64,000 nt of DNA from Siphonodentalium dalli (GCA_032622095.1 CP136068.1:57934025-57998024); one strand, 5' to 3'; positions 47,127 through 58,064 are shown, numbered from the stretch's first letter. Notes: generated from the letters alone by a model not told the origin. Numbers and translations are program-made.

Positions 47127-47882
47127 ATGATTTACCTCGGTAGAGATATTTACGCAGACGTGTCTTCCTACAAAGGTATAGTGAATGTGCATATAAGGAG
47201 ATATTACACGCAGGATGGAAACCTTAAACCTTCCAAAACCGGTACCAGTCTGAATATTGGAGAATACGAAATTCTTAAAGCGAACTTAGCCGTTATCGAA
47301 TACGAAATTCACAGTCGTATTCAAGGAATAGACGGGACGGAAATGGATATGATTTACTTGGGAAGGGACAGATATATCAACGTTTGTATTTACGCGGGAT
47401 GTACCCTAATACATATCCGCAAGTTTTATTGAAACGACGGAAATCTCAACCCGTCATCGTATGGAATCACTCTCAAAACTCAAGAATTGGACGAATTGAA
47501 GAAGAATATACAGAAGATAGACCAAAGTATAAAGGAACAGGAAGAGCTATTAACACCCGTTCCGGCCACACACTGCGACGATCTACGGGGATTGTTAATT
47601 AATATTTATGCCGAATTGGTTCGAAAGCAATTACGCGTTGAAGTGGAAAAAACTTGTTACGGCTGTATAAATAACAGACCCAGCCAAAACGATCACGACG
47701 TGTGTTTACAACCGAACCAAATGTGGCCGGAGTTATTCGCTATCGCTTTCAATACAACTGATGGAAGCGAGTTATTTCGTGTGTTTAAAGACGAAGCCAA
47801 AAACATTGAAAGGACAGTGACCTACGAACAATTTCAAAATATCGTTATCACCGAGTCTGATATTCGAAAAGAAGTACTCTGA
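47127..47882 (+). pseudogene. Tandem PC4-like ssDNA-binding protein, Cys-rich tail
   Basis: Residues 1-64 resemble the PC4/p15 coactivator ssDNA-binding domain: YLGRDIYADVSSYKGIVNVH, IRRYYTQDGNLKPSKTG, and a terminal helix. A second copy starts MIYLGRDRYINVCIYAG and HIRKFY. An in-frame TGA (47430-47432) then interrupts it, after which the same frame continues with NDGNLNPSSYGITL and a helix to 47882. The C-terminal region has CDDLRGLLINIYAELVRKQL, then CYGCINNRPSQNDHDVC, a possible metal site, then LQPNQMWPELF. PC4 proteins bind single-stranded DNA in transcription and replication. Either the TGA truncates the protein or it is read through. Confidence 0.72.
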
Positions 47883-48174
47883 AGCGGATGTTTATGAACA
47901 CGTATCCCGCCCACCCAACTGGGGTATCGGATATACAAAAAAACAACAACAACGAACGAACTAATATCAGAGCTCGTGGCAAGGAACAAACTTTCTCTTG
48001 GAGCGTTCAACGGAAGTAGTGTATTCTATAATGGATTAAACAATATACGTATTTAATTATTGTGTTTTCGTCTTTTATTATTCCCCCCCCCCCTCTATTC
48101 GATCGATATATTTCTCTTACCTTTTCTCATATATATAAATTAGCACTAATACAGCCGATAACGGTTATTCAACT
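47883..48174. other. Intergenic, no gene
   Basis: Contains an (AAC)n-like stretch near 47937-47953 and a C-run near 48085. It is presumably the promoter region of the ATPase gene; no clear TATA box. Confidence 0.5.
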
Positions 48175-48816
48175 ATGTATCCTTTTACGAGCAACACGTC
48201 GATCGCTATTTCCGGAGCTACGTGTTCGGCAAAAACTACTTGGTTGTATTGTTTGTTGAAATATAAAGATGAAATGTTCTCACAAGCACCAGATCGTGTA
48301 CTATATTGTTACGGAATATATCAACCTTTGTACGATCAAATAGCTAGAGAACTCTCGTTTATTTCGTTTCGCGAGGGTGTACCCGATGAAAAAGATTTGA
48401 GAGATATATCAGAATCGAATAAATGTAACGTGGTCGTTTTGGATGACTTGATGGATACCGTGTTATCATCGAGCGAGATGGAGAATCTATTTGTGAAAGG
48501 TATGCATCACCGTAATCTGACGGTGATATATCTGAATCAAAACCAATTCAACAAGGGGCGGTACGGAAGAACTATCAATCTCAATACTCATGTAAACGTG
48601 CTTATGAAGAATCCTCGAGACGTTACCCAGTTGCAGTATTTAGCCCGGCAGGCGTTTCCGGGTCAAAGTAAATTTATATTAGAAGCGTATAGGGACGCCA
48701 CCTCAGAAAATTTCGGGTACCTATTACTCGATTTAGTGCCTATATCTAGCGACGCATATCGAGTAAGATCCAAAATATTTCCGGGCGAGGATACTATTAT
48801 ATATCAGAACGCATAA
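48175..48816 (+). CDS. Packaging ATPase (A32/FtsK-HerA type)
   Basis: 213 residues, intact. The Walker A region is SGATCSAKTTW (residues 13-23), with Ala where Gly usually precedes the Lys. Walker B is VVVLDDL (86-92). MHHRNLTVIYLNQNQFNKGR is the sensor/strand region and TSENFGYLLLDL lies near the end. In related viruses this enzyme pumps DNA into preformed capsids. The length and motif order match Polinton ATPases, and the P1 homologue (3667-5622) has the same layout. The Gly-to-Ala change in the P-loop might affect activity. Starts at the first ATG of the frame. Confidence 0.92.
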   Translation: MYPFTSNTSIAISGATCSAKTTWLYCLLKYKDEMFSQAPDRVLYCYGIYQPLYDQIARELSFISFREGVPDEKDLRDISESNKCNVVVLDDLMDTVLSSSEMENLFVKGMHHRNLTVIYLNQNQFNKGRYGRTINLNTHVNVLMKNPRDVTQLQYLARQAFPGQSKFILEAYRDATSENFGYLLLDLVPISSDAYRVRSKIFPGEDTIIYQNA

Positions 48817-48858
48817 AAAATATCTAACCATATGCGCCTGTGAACGCATAGAGTCGAG

Positions 48859-49222
48859 ATGAAAAAGATGGTATTACTATCGAATGAAAGATTTCAACAC
48901 CTACTGTCGGGTCAAACCACTCGGGACGAGGTCGTAAATAACGACTATAAGGCCATAACAACTGAGACTCACGAACCCCGAATTAAACCTGACTACCCAA
49001 TAAAGGAACTCAATAAATCTGAAGAACAAGTCGCCACCCGGTCCACTCAAAAGGAAAGCAATAAATCTGAAGAAGAAGTCGCCACCCCGGTCCACTCAAA
49101 CAGAGGCATATAAAACGCAATTAGGTTTAGGTATCTCCTTACCACCGCCGCCCGGAATTCCGCTGAAGCGAAAGAGAATTAAATCATCTAAACAGAAAAG
49201 ACTTAAGTGGTTGAAATTATGA
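48859..49222 (+). pseudogene. MKKM-type conserved Polinton protein
   Basis: It starts MKKMVLLSNERFQHLLSG and has two near-identical segments (NKSEEQVATRSTQKES / NKSEEEVATPVHS), a short internal duplication. The frame is lost near 49095-49101. A one-base shift leads to AYKTQLGLGISLPPPPGIP and a Lys-rich end (KRKRIKSSKQKRLKW), stopping at 49220-49222. LPPPPGIP followed by a basic tail is what I recall from this Polinton family. Its TGA overlaps the integrase ATG (49219) as ATGA. Function unknown. The P1 counterpart is at 1952-2695. Confidence 0.65.
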
Positions 49223-50324
49223 AATACGAAGAGTACCTGAAGACTATATATTATGACCCCACCCACGCAGCTGCGTACGTTGGAGCCGACAAGCTGTATA
49301 GAATAAAGCGTAAGGAAGGTAAATTCGTCTTGAATAGAAACAAAATAAAAGATTGGCTTTCTAAACAAGAAAGCTATTCCCTACACAAAGAAGACAAACG
49401 AAAGTTCTGTAGAAGGAAAGTCGTAGCGCCGGCCGTGGATTATCAATGGGACGTAGACACCGCGTATATGGAAAAGTACGGCCTCGATAATGACGGTTAT
49501 TTATATTTCGCTTTGGCTATAGATATTATGTCTAAGTACGTATGGACCGTACCACTGCGGACGAAGACCGCTAAGGAAATAGTACGAGCTTTTGAAACTA
49601 TATTCTCAGAGGGAAGAGTTCCGCAAAAGATAAGATCTGACCCCGGCACTGAGTATGTCAATGTTCAATTCAAAAGATACCTTAAATCTAAACGCGTTGA
49701 TTATTTTACCACCAACAATATCGGTAAGCCAACTACGCGGAACGAGCGATTAAAAGTATAAAAATGCGTCTCACCCGCTATATGACCCATAACCAGACGC
49801 ATAAATGGGTCAACGTACTCGCCCAAGTTACCGAAAGTTATAATAATACCTATCATCGCACTATCAAGAGACGACCGGCGAGCGTCAAACGAGATGACTC
49901 TGCAGCCCTATGGAATTTACTATATCAAACCAACGAGGTTAACAAACGACTAAAATATACCTTCAAAGTGGGGGATTTAGTCAGGATATCGTACCTACGC
50001 AGGACGTTTCAGAGAGAATACGACGAACGTTGGACGCGCGAATTATTCGTGATAACGGAGAGATTTATGAAACAGGGTATTCCGCAATTCTGTCTGAAAG
50101 ATTATTCCGGAGAAATCATTACCGGTACGTTCTATCAGAATCAGCTGAGCAAGGCCTACGAGGGAGAAACCTATTTAATAGACTCCGTTATTCGATCTCG
50201 TAAAAGAGGCGGCCGGAAACAATACCTAGTGAGTTGGAAAGGCTGGCCGAGTCCCAAATACGATTCCTGGGTAAAAAAAGATGACCTCAATACTATAAAT
50301 AGCGGGTCAAACGATAATAACTGA
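49219..50324 (+). pseudogene. Integrase with chromodomain (one frameshift)
   Basis: DDE integrase of the retroviral type. The first part (ATG at 49219) contains YQWDVDTAYMEKYG (first Asp) and KIRSDPGTEYVNVQF (second Asp). A one-base loss near 49723-49730 shifts the frame just before the catalytic Glu. In the second frame the Glu region, KMRLTRYMTHNQTHKW, SYNNTYHRTIKRRPASV and an SH3-like FKVGDLVRISYLRRTFQREY follow. A chromodomain closes it (VSWKGWPSPKYDSW), ending at 50324. Chromodomains may steer insertion to modified histones. An upstream GTG gives a longer frame, but the ATG that overlaps the preceding stop is the natural start. Confidence 0.9.
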
Positions 50325-50376
50325 TTATAACGACTATATCTCCAGCCGGTAACATGGGCGTAAAAAAACATTAATC

Positions 50377-50624
50377 ATGATTCAAAATATTAATATCGAC
50401 GACCGACTCACAACGGAAAGCTATTTTAAGAACTTTGTCGGACGATCAACTGCACGCACTAACCGAAGTCGTATACAACGTACTCCATGCCGTTTGTCCT
50501 AGGACTACCAAAGACAAAAACGAGTTGTACGACTATAGAAACGTTATACGACGTAACGGGTAACGGACAAGCAGCGAAGAAACTTGTTGAGCAAATATCA
50601 GCATATACTACCGATACTGCTTAA
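50377..50624 (+). pseudogene. GGFLP-family remnant in P2
   Basis: Too short and broken to stand out. It starts MIQNINIDDRLTTESYF at 50377, shifts frame near 50430, and continues LSDDQLHALTEVVYNVLHAV then PRTTKDKNELYDYRNVIRR. It meets TAA after NG and can be followed to a stop at 50624. The central part aligns by eye with the P1 small proteins (for example ECCKNILKGNVKLTEAQ) and lies in the same neighbourhood of integrase and capsid genes. The GG-F-L-P tail itself is not visible. Confidence 0.45.
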
Positions 50625-50645
50625 ACCGGTTATTCCGAGGTTGAA

Positions 50646-51086
50646 ATGCAGTCGGATTATTATATAACGATAAGGAGCGATCAGAGTTTGAAATATTGGA
50701 AAGACAATAATACTCATAATTTTCGTATTCATTTGAGTTCGCCGCTTAAGTTAGATGGTTTCTGGATGGTGGCGATCACCGATATCGACGCTTCGACGAA
50801 GAACTCCAAAACCGCTAAAGGAAAATCACACCTTTACGTTATGAGTGATATATGTACCGAGTCTATCGGTAGTGATCGATCGGAACCTTTAATGCGCGTC
50901 GTGTACCCGTCTAAGAACGGGAAATGGACGCACAGTTTCTCGATACCTCAATATATTCCTCTCAAAGTGAAAGAAATTTATGATATGGAATTCTATATAA
51001 GAGATCAAGCGGGTAACCCGGCTTTATTTTTAACGGAACCGTCGACGTTGACGTTACATCTCAAAAGGTATCCGTTCTATTCGTAA
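50646..51086 (+). CDS. Minor capsid (penton-type) protein
   Basis: 146 residues, intact. The N-terminus QSDYYITIRSDQSLKYWKDN, followed by THNFRIHLSSPLKLDGFWMV and AITDID, matches the start of the Polinton/adintovirus penton-type protein. The rest is beta-rich (PLMRVVYPSKNGKW, LTLHLKRYPFYS), consistent with a single jelly-roll, though the family is usually longer than this. It would form capsid vertices with the major capsid protein downstream. Its TAA overlaps the next ATG as TAATG. Confidence 0.78.
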   Translation: MQSDYYITIRSDQSLKYWKDNNTHNFRIHLSSPLKLDGFWMVAITDIDASTKNSKTAKGKSHLYVMSDICTESIGSDRSEPLMRVVYPSKNGKWTHSFSIPQYIPLKVKEIYDMEFYIRDQAGNPALFLTEPSTLTLHLKRYPFYS

Positions 51087-51487
51087 TGATGGACAAGCTC
51101 TATATACCGGACACGCAAAAATGGTTGAGGTTTTACCGCAATATCGCCGGCGGTAAAACTAACACGTACGCTGATAACTATAACGTTCAAACCGGCGGTG
51201 GCGGTGTAGGTTATATTCAACCGACCTATATGATACCGATCGAAAGATATTCTACAGAACATGTTCCGCCTCAAGGGGAAATCGAAGTGTCGCTCGTATC
51301 TCCCTCCCAACAAGACGTGGAACGAGCCAAGAGTCAAATTCAGAGGCAAGCGGCTATAAAAAGAGGTAAAAAACGGAAACTCGTCAGTAAGGCGCAGATC
51401 ACTGCCAAGAGACGGAAGCGCGACTCTTTTGATAATGTCCGTCCTAAACAAAGAAACGTTCCGCGAGGCGCAACCCAGCTCGCTTAA
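51086..51487 (+). CDS. Small Gly-rich/basic virion-like protein
   Basis: 133 residues. It begins MMDKLYIPDTQKWLRFYRNI, then a Gly-rich YNVQTGGGGVGYIQP, then a strongly basic C-terminal half (RQAAIKRGKKRKLVSKAQ, AKRRKRDSF) that could bind DNA. A Gly-rich motif followed by a basic tail in a gene before the major capsid protein is common in Polintons. A relation to adenovirus core or pVI proteins is possible but not shown. Its last 53 bases overlap the start of the capsid gene (51435). Confidence 0.6.
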   Translation: MMDKLYIPDTQKWLRFYRNIAGGKTNTYADNYNVQTGGGGVGYIQPTYMIPIERYSTEHVPPQGEIEVSLVSPSQQDVERAKSQIQRQAAIKRGKKRKLVSKAQITAKRRKRDSFDNVRPKQRNVPRGATQLA

Positions 51488-52758
51488 TCTTTTCGAATTA
51501 CCGCCTCATCAAACCGGAGTTCTGAGTATAACCTACGAAGAAAACCGGCCGGTGTCTCAACTCTCCGACCTCTCGCCTATAGAGTTCCACATATCGGGAC
51601 AGAATGCGATGGAATATCTGGATTTGAAAAGAAGTCGGTTACACGTAAAAGCTAAAATTACGAAAAAAGACGGCTCGTCCATCGCAGACACCGATAAAGT
51701 CGGACCGGTCAATCTTTTTATGTCCTCTATGTTCGAACAAGTAGACGTATTCATGTCCGGGAAGTTGGTATCTTCGAACACCAATAACTACCAGTACAAG
51801 AGTATTATTCAGACGCTCTTGAAATACGGGTATGTCGCTAAACTAACGCAGCTGGAAAGTCAGTTATTTCACGAAGATAAATCCGGACATATGGAAAGTG
51901 CAGACACGAAAGGAAGGAACGACGGATTAAATAGGCGTTCGAAGCGGATGGCAGATAGCAAAACTGGATTTATGCGGACCTATAATCCACGACGTATTTT
52001 TGCAAGATCGTTATCTATTGAATCAAGTGGACGTGGTCGTGAGATTGTATCGCACCGACCCGTCGTTTTGTCTGATGACGACCGACGACGCCGCGACGTA
52101 CAAAGTACATATAGAGGACGCGATATTAGAAACCTGCAAGGTCAAGGTATCTCCGGCTGTTATTTTGGCGCACAAACAAACGCTCGAAACCGTCACGGCG
52201 AAATATCCTTACAACAGCTCCCAAGTCAAGATGATGTCAATTCAAAGCGGTCAAGTCTTATTCAGTTGGGATAATATTTTCCAAGGCTTTTCGCCCACGA
52301 GACTCGTAATCGGCTTCGTTTCGAGTTCGGCGGTGATGGGTAAATTCTCGAAGAACCCTTATAACTTTCAAAATTTTGATATTCGTCAAATTATTTTGAC
52401 TCGAGACGGCGTTTCCGTCGGAAGGTCCGGTCCTACGAAACTCAACTTCACTTCGACCGAGGGGCAAACGTTCACAAATTCCTACGTAGATATGATGGAA
52501 TTTAGCGGAATATGGCATCAAAATCGCGATAACGGTATTAAAATGGAGGAATACGAAAACGGTTATACATTGTTTTGCTACGATCTGGAACCGAACTTCG
52601 GACCGGGTACCGCGTCCTTGCCGCTACTTAAACGAGGTAATATCAGATTGCAGGCAGATTTCGGAAAAGCTTTGACAGAGGCCGTGTCCTGCATAATATA
52701 CAGCGAAACGCCGGCATTATTTCAAATAGACCAGCAAAGAAACGTTATCACGGAATGA
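51435..52758 (+). pseudogene. Major capsid protein, double jelly-roll
   Basis: It starts MSVLNKETFREAQPSSLNLF at 51435. The N-terminal part includes SPIEFHISGQNAMEYLDLKR and PVNLFMSSMFEQVDVFMSGK, which I recognise as the first jelly-roll of Polinton major capsid proteins. The frame shifts near 51955-51985. The second frame carries QVDVVVRLYRTDPSFCLM, the SPAVILAHKQTLE segment and the second jelly-roll (SWDNIFQGFSPTRLVIGFVS, YTLFCYDLEPNFGPGTASL), ending NVITE at 52758. The protein would build the icosahedral shell. Apart from one shift it looks full length. The TGA overlaps the protease ATG. Confidence 0.9.
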
Positions 52759-53555
52759 ATACCGTTCAATTGAAATGCTGCATCGGAGCCGATCCGATAC
52801 TATCTAATCGGGCGGAGGGCGTATTTCCGGCGGATAAAATTCCGGAGATAAGGAACGGTCGAGGACTTATACTCAATACGGACCCGTCAGGAAGCGAAGG
52901 ATTTCATTGGCTAGCTATATATAAACATAAGGACGTAGTAGAATATTTTGACAGTTACGGCTACGTTCCGGGGACGTATAGTTTCCACGTAACGAACTTC
53001 TTGAATAGATCGGGAATACCGGTCGTTCATAATTCCAGACGTTTTCAAAGTTTCGATAGTAAAGTATGCGGACAATACTGCCTATTGTATTTGAAATGGA
53101 AGTTTAGCGGACGTTCTACGACCGACTTCGAGTCGCTATTCGGCGGCGGCGGCGGCGGCTGGCCCTCATACTTGTTTTTTTTTTCCAGGCTTGGGACTGG
53201 CTCTTTTCTTTCTTCGACTCTCTCTCTCAGAGAGTCGGGTAGCGTTGGGTGGGTGGGGGGGTTTTTACCACCCCACCGCACCGCGTATGAAAGAGGCGTA
53301 TTTACCAGCGTAGTTTCTCTCTCCGATTCCGTGTGTGTTTGTATACTGGGTCCCCCTCTCATCCTTCATTTTACCGGAGTTAATGTAATATCTAACGGTC
53401 GCGTGCGTATCCCGCATCTCAGTACCTTTCTTTTGCAATTAAAATATGAAAAACCTCTCTTCTCCTGCGTGTACGTGTATATGGTGTTGTGTCTAGCCCT
53501 GAATCCGCGGTTCGTCCCTGATCCTACTCGTCCACTTCGGAGTACCCTTCTATAA
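52755..53555 (+). CDS. Adenain-type maturation protease, odd C-terminus
   Basis: A C5/Ulp1-like cysteine protease that matures capsid proteins. Catalytic features are His in EGFHWLAIY, the acidic residue in EYFDSYGY, and Gln-Cys in SKVCGQYCLLYLKW (residues about 54-56, 68 and 110-117). Conserved sequence ends near residue 130 (STTDFESLF). From there a run of GGC codons encodes six Gly, and then a non-homologous tail to 53555 passes through a CT-rich palindromic repeat. The tail is probably read-through into inserted repeat DNA. The start ATG at 52755 overlaps the capsid stop as ATGA. Confidence 0.85.
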   Translation: MNTVQLKCCIGADPILSNRAEGVFPADKIPEIRNGRGLILNTDPSGSEGFHWLAIYKHKDVVEYFDSYGYVPGTYSFHVTNFLNRSGIPVVHNSRRFQSFDSKVCGQYCLLYLKWKFSGRSTTDFESLFGGGGGGWPSYLFFFSRLGTGSFLSSTLSLRESGSVGWVGGFLPPHRTAYERGVFTSVVSLSDSVCVCILGPPLILHFTGVNVISNGRVRIPHLSTFLLQLKYEKPLFSCVYVYMVLCLALNPRFVPDPTRPLRSTLL

Positions 53556-53612
53556 ATAGACATCGGCGCTTTAATGCTGCATTTTCGTAATCCCTTGGAG
53601 CTGATTTTATAT
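53140..53612. repeat. Repeat-like segment between protease and polymerase
   Basis: It begins with a (GGC)n run, then cttcgactctctctctcaga with a palindrome (gactctctctctcagagagtc), G-runs and T-runs. It seems to have replaced the ends of both the protease and, on the other strand, the polymerase. Confidence 0.45.
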
Positions 53613-56027
53613 TCATTCGTTTTTCGAAATTTCGGGAGTGACTTCTTTTTCAGATTGATAGCTTTCCTCAGTAGCCCGTATCCTCCGTATTCTGGTACTG
53701 GAAGGTTTAACCACCTTCGCCTTTCGGACGATGTAGGTTTTCGAGCAAAGCCCGATCATCTCGTCTCCGCTGTATTCCAGCTTAAATAATCCCGGTTTTC
53801 GTTTGTCGAAAGCGGCGTGTTTCGTACAACAAGTCCTCGGGAACCAGCGATCCTCCGAGTTATCATCGTGACATAAGCCCGACATACCTTCGTCATACTT
53901 ATGCAACATATCCGGTTTGATTACGTCTCTGAGCGTTTTCCCGGCGAGTGCGATATACGCCAAATCTGTGTCCATTTCTAGGTATTCGAAATTACGTCTC
54001 TCCACGTATAAATCGAGGAAATCGTAATAGAATTCCAACATTCTTAGTTTAGCGTATTGCAGAATAAAGAATCCCACTTGGATAGGCAGGTCCAGCTTGA
54101 TTTTTTGCTTAGCCATTTCGACTTCGTAATATTCCTCTTCTTCGTCCAGGCACTCCAATTTTCGAAATCATGGTTCATTGATTTTGAGAGAGGTTTTGTT
54201 CTCTCCCTGAATTTACTTGATATCTCGATGCGTCATTTTATACATTATCATAGATCCGTACGCGTAATTCCCTATCACCTTCATCGTGTCGGCTATTATA
54301 GATTTATCGGGATGCAGGTCGCCCATTCTCCTAGCGTCGCTGACCCGGTCTACGAACGATTGGAAACAGCATTGGACCGATACTCCACTACCTGGTAGAT
54401 CTTCGTCACTACTATACCGTGCTGTAAATACAATTTCAACAGGGGGCTCGCCAACAAAATTTGCCTGGCCTTCATACCTCCGACCAAGAGACGGCGCGGC
54501 TTTTGCGTGATCTTGCATATGCTCGCCGATAGCGTCGAAGGGAATATCGGTGTTGCAGAAAATCGGGGACATTTCAGCGAAATATTCGTGAGGATCGAGT
54601 GCGGGTGTCGAGGGCAGCGAAGTCGGCCATTCGACGGGAACTTCAATATCGACCTCGATCATTCCGAACAGCTCGTCGTCTGTGATACCTTTCAAAATCT
54701 CTTCCTCGCTCACCCGTTGTCTGTGGCGACGGAAAAATTGAGGCCTCGTAGCGTCGATGAATTGGTATATCTTCGGAGTATTTCGGCAGTATTCTTTATA
54801 TTCACATTCCCATATTTCTCTGACTTCGTAACCCAAACTTCGGAAATATTCGGTGGAATCGTTCGTTTTTTTAAATTTGGCTTCTCTAGTCTTCAACCAT
54901 TTCTCGTTCGTGATATTACGGGTGACTGAACAACCCGAATGTCCGTGAAACCAACAGCCGTGGATTTGGAAGATAATGGCTCGATGTGTTCGTCTTTAGC
55001 CGATTGAAAACCGTCGACCGGAAATTTGCCGATTCGTACTTCGAAGCCGCTGTTTATTTTGTGTTGGATATCTAGACCTTTGTGACGCGTGAGCCAATCC
55101 ATCCAATGATAGGCGGATAAGAATTTATCTCGTAATTCGGGTTTGAATTCGTTCTCGGCCCTTATAATATAAGCACCGACCGGCATCGCTTTCTCGAAGG
55201 AATTCAAATAAAGGTCGTTGGCGTCGAAACCCTGTACTGATTGAAATAAATCGCTCCCGGCTCTGATAAATGTTTTTCCGCCGCAGTGATTTCTCGTAAA
55301 GATTATCGCGGGCCCTCCCGTGAGATTATCCTTCACCGTTTTGAACAAAGACGAGTCGTTCTTTCCGAACAGCGCGAAGTTCGCGTCGTTTTCACGCGCG
55401 GCACGAAAGGACAATTGCCTGGCGATTCCGGGTAGTGATATAGCGGTTTTGAAGACGTCGATATTTTGATCGAAATAAAACGTTTGCAAACGTTCGACCG
55501 CAGTCACAAAGGGTTTGACGTCTCTGTTGTTGTACCATACGAGAAAATCTTTAAAGGTCGACATACCTTCAATTTCCCACACGAGCTGACAGTAAGCGTA
55601 GTCGGCTTCGCTGATATTTGATTTTGACATCGAGTTGTAGAAGGCCTCGTGAGGCGGTAGTTGCTTCGCATTCAACTTGTCGATATTGTCAAAAAAGTCG
55701 TATGGAAAGAAGCCTTTCGTTTCTTTGACATCGTACGCCTTGAGGAATTTCACGTAAGACGAACCCGGCGACAGGTAATGAGATATATCGAGGAATTTGA
55801 GTTGTTTAGAAGCTATACACATGTACGAGTTGTTCTTCTTGACCACAAAAACTCGCTCCTCGTCGTGTAAGTTCAGGTGTCTAGCTAGGCAAATCTTAAT
55901 CAAATTCAAGTCATAGTTTGATGAGTTAAATCCCAAGACCGGTACTTGAGACATATATTGAGAGAATTTGCCGAGTAAATTACTTAGGGTTGTGTGCTTC
56001 TTCCTCTTCTTCTTACTGCCGTCTTCG

Positions 56028-56058
<31 letters not shown>

Positions 56059-57370
56059 CATCATCATCATCATTATTAGCCTTTATTTTCTCGTTCATTT
56101 CTTGCACCACCCAACCCCATTTATCCTCCGCCAACTCAGAGACGGTCGCGTATATCTCGTACATAGAAGCCACCATACATTCCACCAGAGTATTAGTGTC
56201 GGGTTCCACTATACAGAAAGGTTCAGTATGTCCTTCGATATTACTGCAGATAGATACGCTTACGGGTACCTGTTTCGGAATCCATTCAAGATTCTGACCG
56301 GACGCGTCATTGTCCACCTTTTGAAGCAGCGATTCGTAATGGAAACAAATAAACCACGGGTATATTCGCTCGTTCTTCGGTACGTGTATGCCCTGTTGTT
56401 CCAACTGGACGAAGACGCTTTCGAAATCCTTGTAAAACCCGCCGGGGTATACGAACTCCGTCTGGTTGACGCAAATCACTTGGTGTCGTCGTAAATCTTT
56501 AGATTTTGGAAAGTGACGATCGCAGCTGACGCATTGGTACTTGCTCGCATATTGAGCGAAATTCTTTATATACATCATATGATTTTCGTAAATATTGACG
56601 TATAAGGTTGTATCGTGCTTTCTCCTGGACATATACACTGATACGGCGAAACCCTCTTCGTTCAAATTGTAGACCTCTAGGTTTAGATTGAACAACTTTT
56701 CGAGGTCGGGAAACTCTTCGAAGCATACTCCATCGAAGTGCTTGCCGAGTGATTTATACTTTTTCCACTCGCTGAAATATTGCTTGGTCGCATTTTCCAG
56801 ATTATAAAGTTTATATCCTTTGTGGAGCGCGATACAGCGAAAAGCGCATAGGTTGTCGTTGTATCGTCGTCGGCCTCGTACCTCGTTGATTAGAGTGTGA
56901 ATACTCATCTTTCGCGCGAGATAATCTGGGACGTCCCCTCTTCCTACGGGATAGTTCAAGCCGAAAACCTCGAAATTTACGTTGGTTATTAACACCGGGA
57001 TTCAGGCGGTGTCCGGTCTGGATTTCAGCAGAACTGCGGTCATATCCATTTCACTCAATCTGGATTTCAACTTTCTGATATCCACCCTCCTGGAAACGTA
57101 CACTGGGGTGTCAAATACGGCACTGTTCTTACACGGGGCATAGTAGCGGTATCTGCCATTTTCTTTGTTCTTCAATATTACTCCGAACATTAGGTTTACG
57201 CGCATAGCACTTTTCTTGTCCTTATATATTTTTCTTATACAAGTGATCAACGTTTTTATAGTGACCTCGTTGGTTAGTGGGAAATTGTATAATTTATATA
57301 TCGCTCCTTTCTTGTGTTGCTGTAATATCGTGTCCCTATTGGCTAAATACACTTCTTCTAAATCAGTCAT
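53613..57370 (-). pseudogene. Protein-primed family B DNA polymerase
   Basis: The polymerase reads from 57370 down to 53613. Its N-terminal part has DTILQQHKKGAIYKLYNFPL and YVSRRVDIRKLKSRL. An in-frame TGA (57004-57002) follows. Then come the 3'-5' exonuclease region with GFNSSNYDLNLIK, an Asp-rich (ATC)n insert near 56030-56075, and polymerase motif A (GFDANDLYLNSF). A frameshift lies near 54905. Motif B is KVIGNYAYGSM. A TAA at 54213-54215 and a TGA near 54164 follow, then motif C (LEMDTDLAYIAL). The C-terminal end is truncated. It would copy the linear genome using a protein primer. Multiple stops make this copy dead or heavily recoded. Confidence 0.9.
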
Positions 57371-57916
57371 TCGCTCCGGTGTTATCTTGCCAAGGCGGTG
57401 GCTCGTCTACCCACGGTTTTTTCTGTATACCACCCCCGGTTTGAAAGTGTGTATTTTTTCTGTGCAGATATAACTCGTGTCGATCAGGAAATTTTTCGGT
57501 GCATTGCCGACAGCAATAACAATTTATTGATACTTTCCTTTTAGGACGTTTGGTCGATATGGAATAAGTTATATCGCTACGTTTTCTTTTCTGTTGTCGT
57601 TGATGAGTGTTGTTATGCTGTCTGAGTCCCCCCGCCGTAGCACATCTCATTTGACATACGTCACACACGTGGTGGGTACCGACACATATCAGTTCGTGTT
57701 TCTTTTTGTTGCTTTTATCTTCGAACGACTTGGAGCATATTGAACACGAATACGAGGCACGGATACCCGGGCATACCTTCTCGTGTTTCGCCCTATGGCT
57801 TCTGTATTTGTATACTACGGATATTGAACGCCGTCGTGTTGCGTCCGTTCGTGACGAGCTAGGTTTTTCTTTTGGGTAAACACCTTGGCACACCGATCGC
57901 AGGCGAATACGGCCTC
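57363..57916 (-). pseudogene. Zinc-finger exon C joining polymerase
   Basis: This starts after a good acceptor (ttattttcag) at 57916 with [20 protein letters not shown], a C2H2 finger. Compared with exon B, about 16 bases are missing after VQYP, breaking the next finger and the frame. The second frame continues with fingers YSCSICSKSFEDKSNKKKHE, HVCDVCQMRCATAGGLRQHN and CCRQCTEKFPDRHELYLHRK. It then has TGGGIQKKPWVDEPPPWQ, a motif I recall at the N-terminus of Polinton polymerases. It ends by overlapping the polymerase frame at 57363-57370 in a different phase. It looks like the N-terminal part of the same gene with two small disruptions. Confidence 0.72.
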
Positions 57917-57959
57917 CTGAAAATAAAATAATAAAAAAAAATAATACTCATACTGCGTC

Positions 57960-58064
<105 letters not shown>

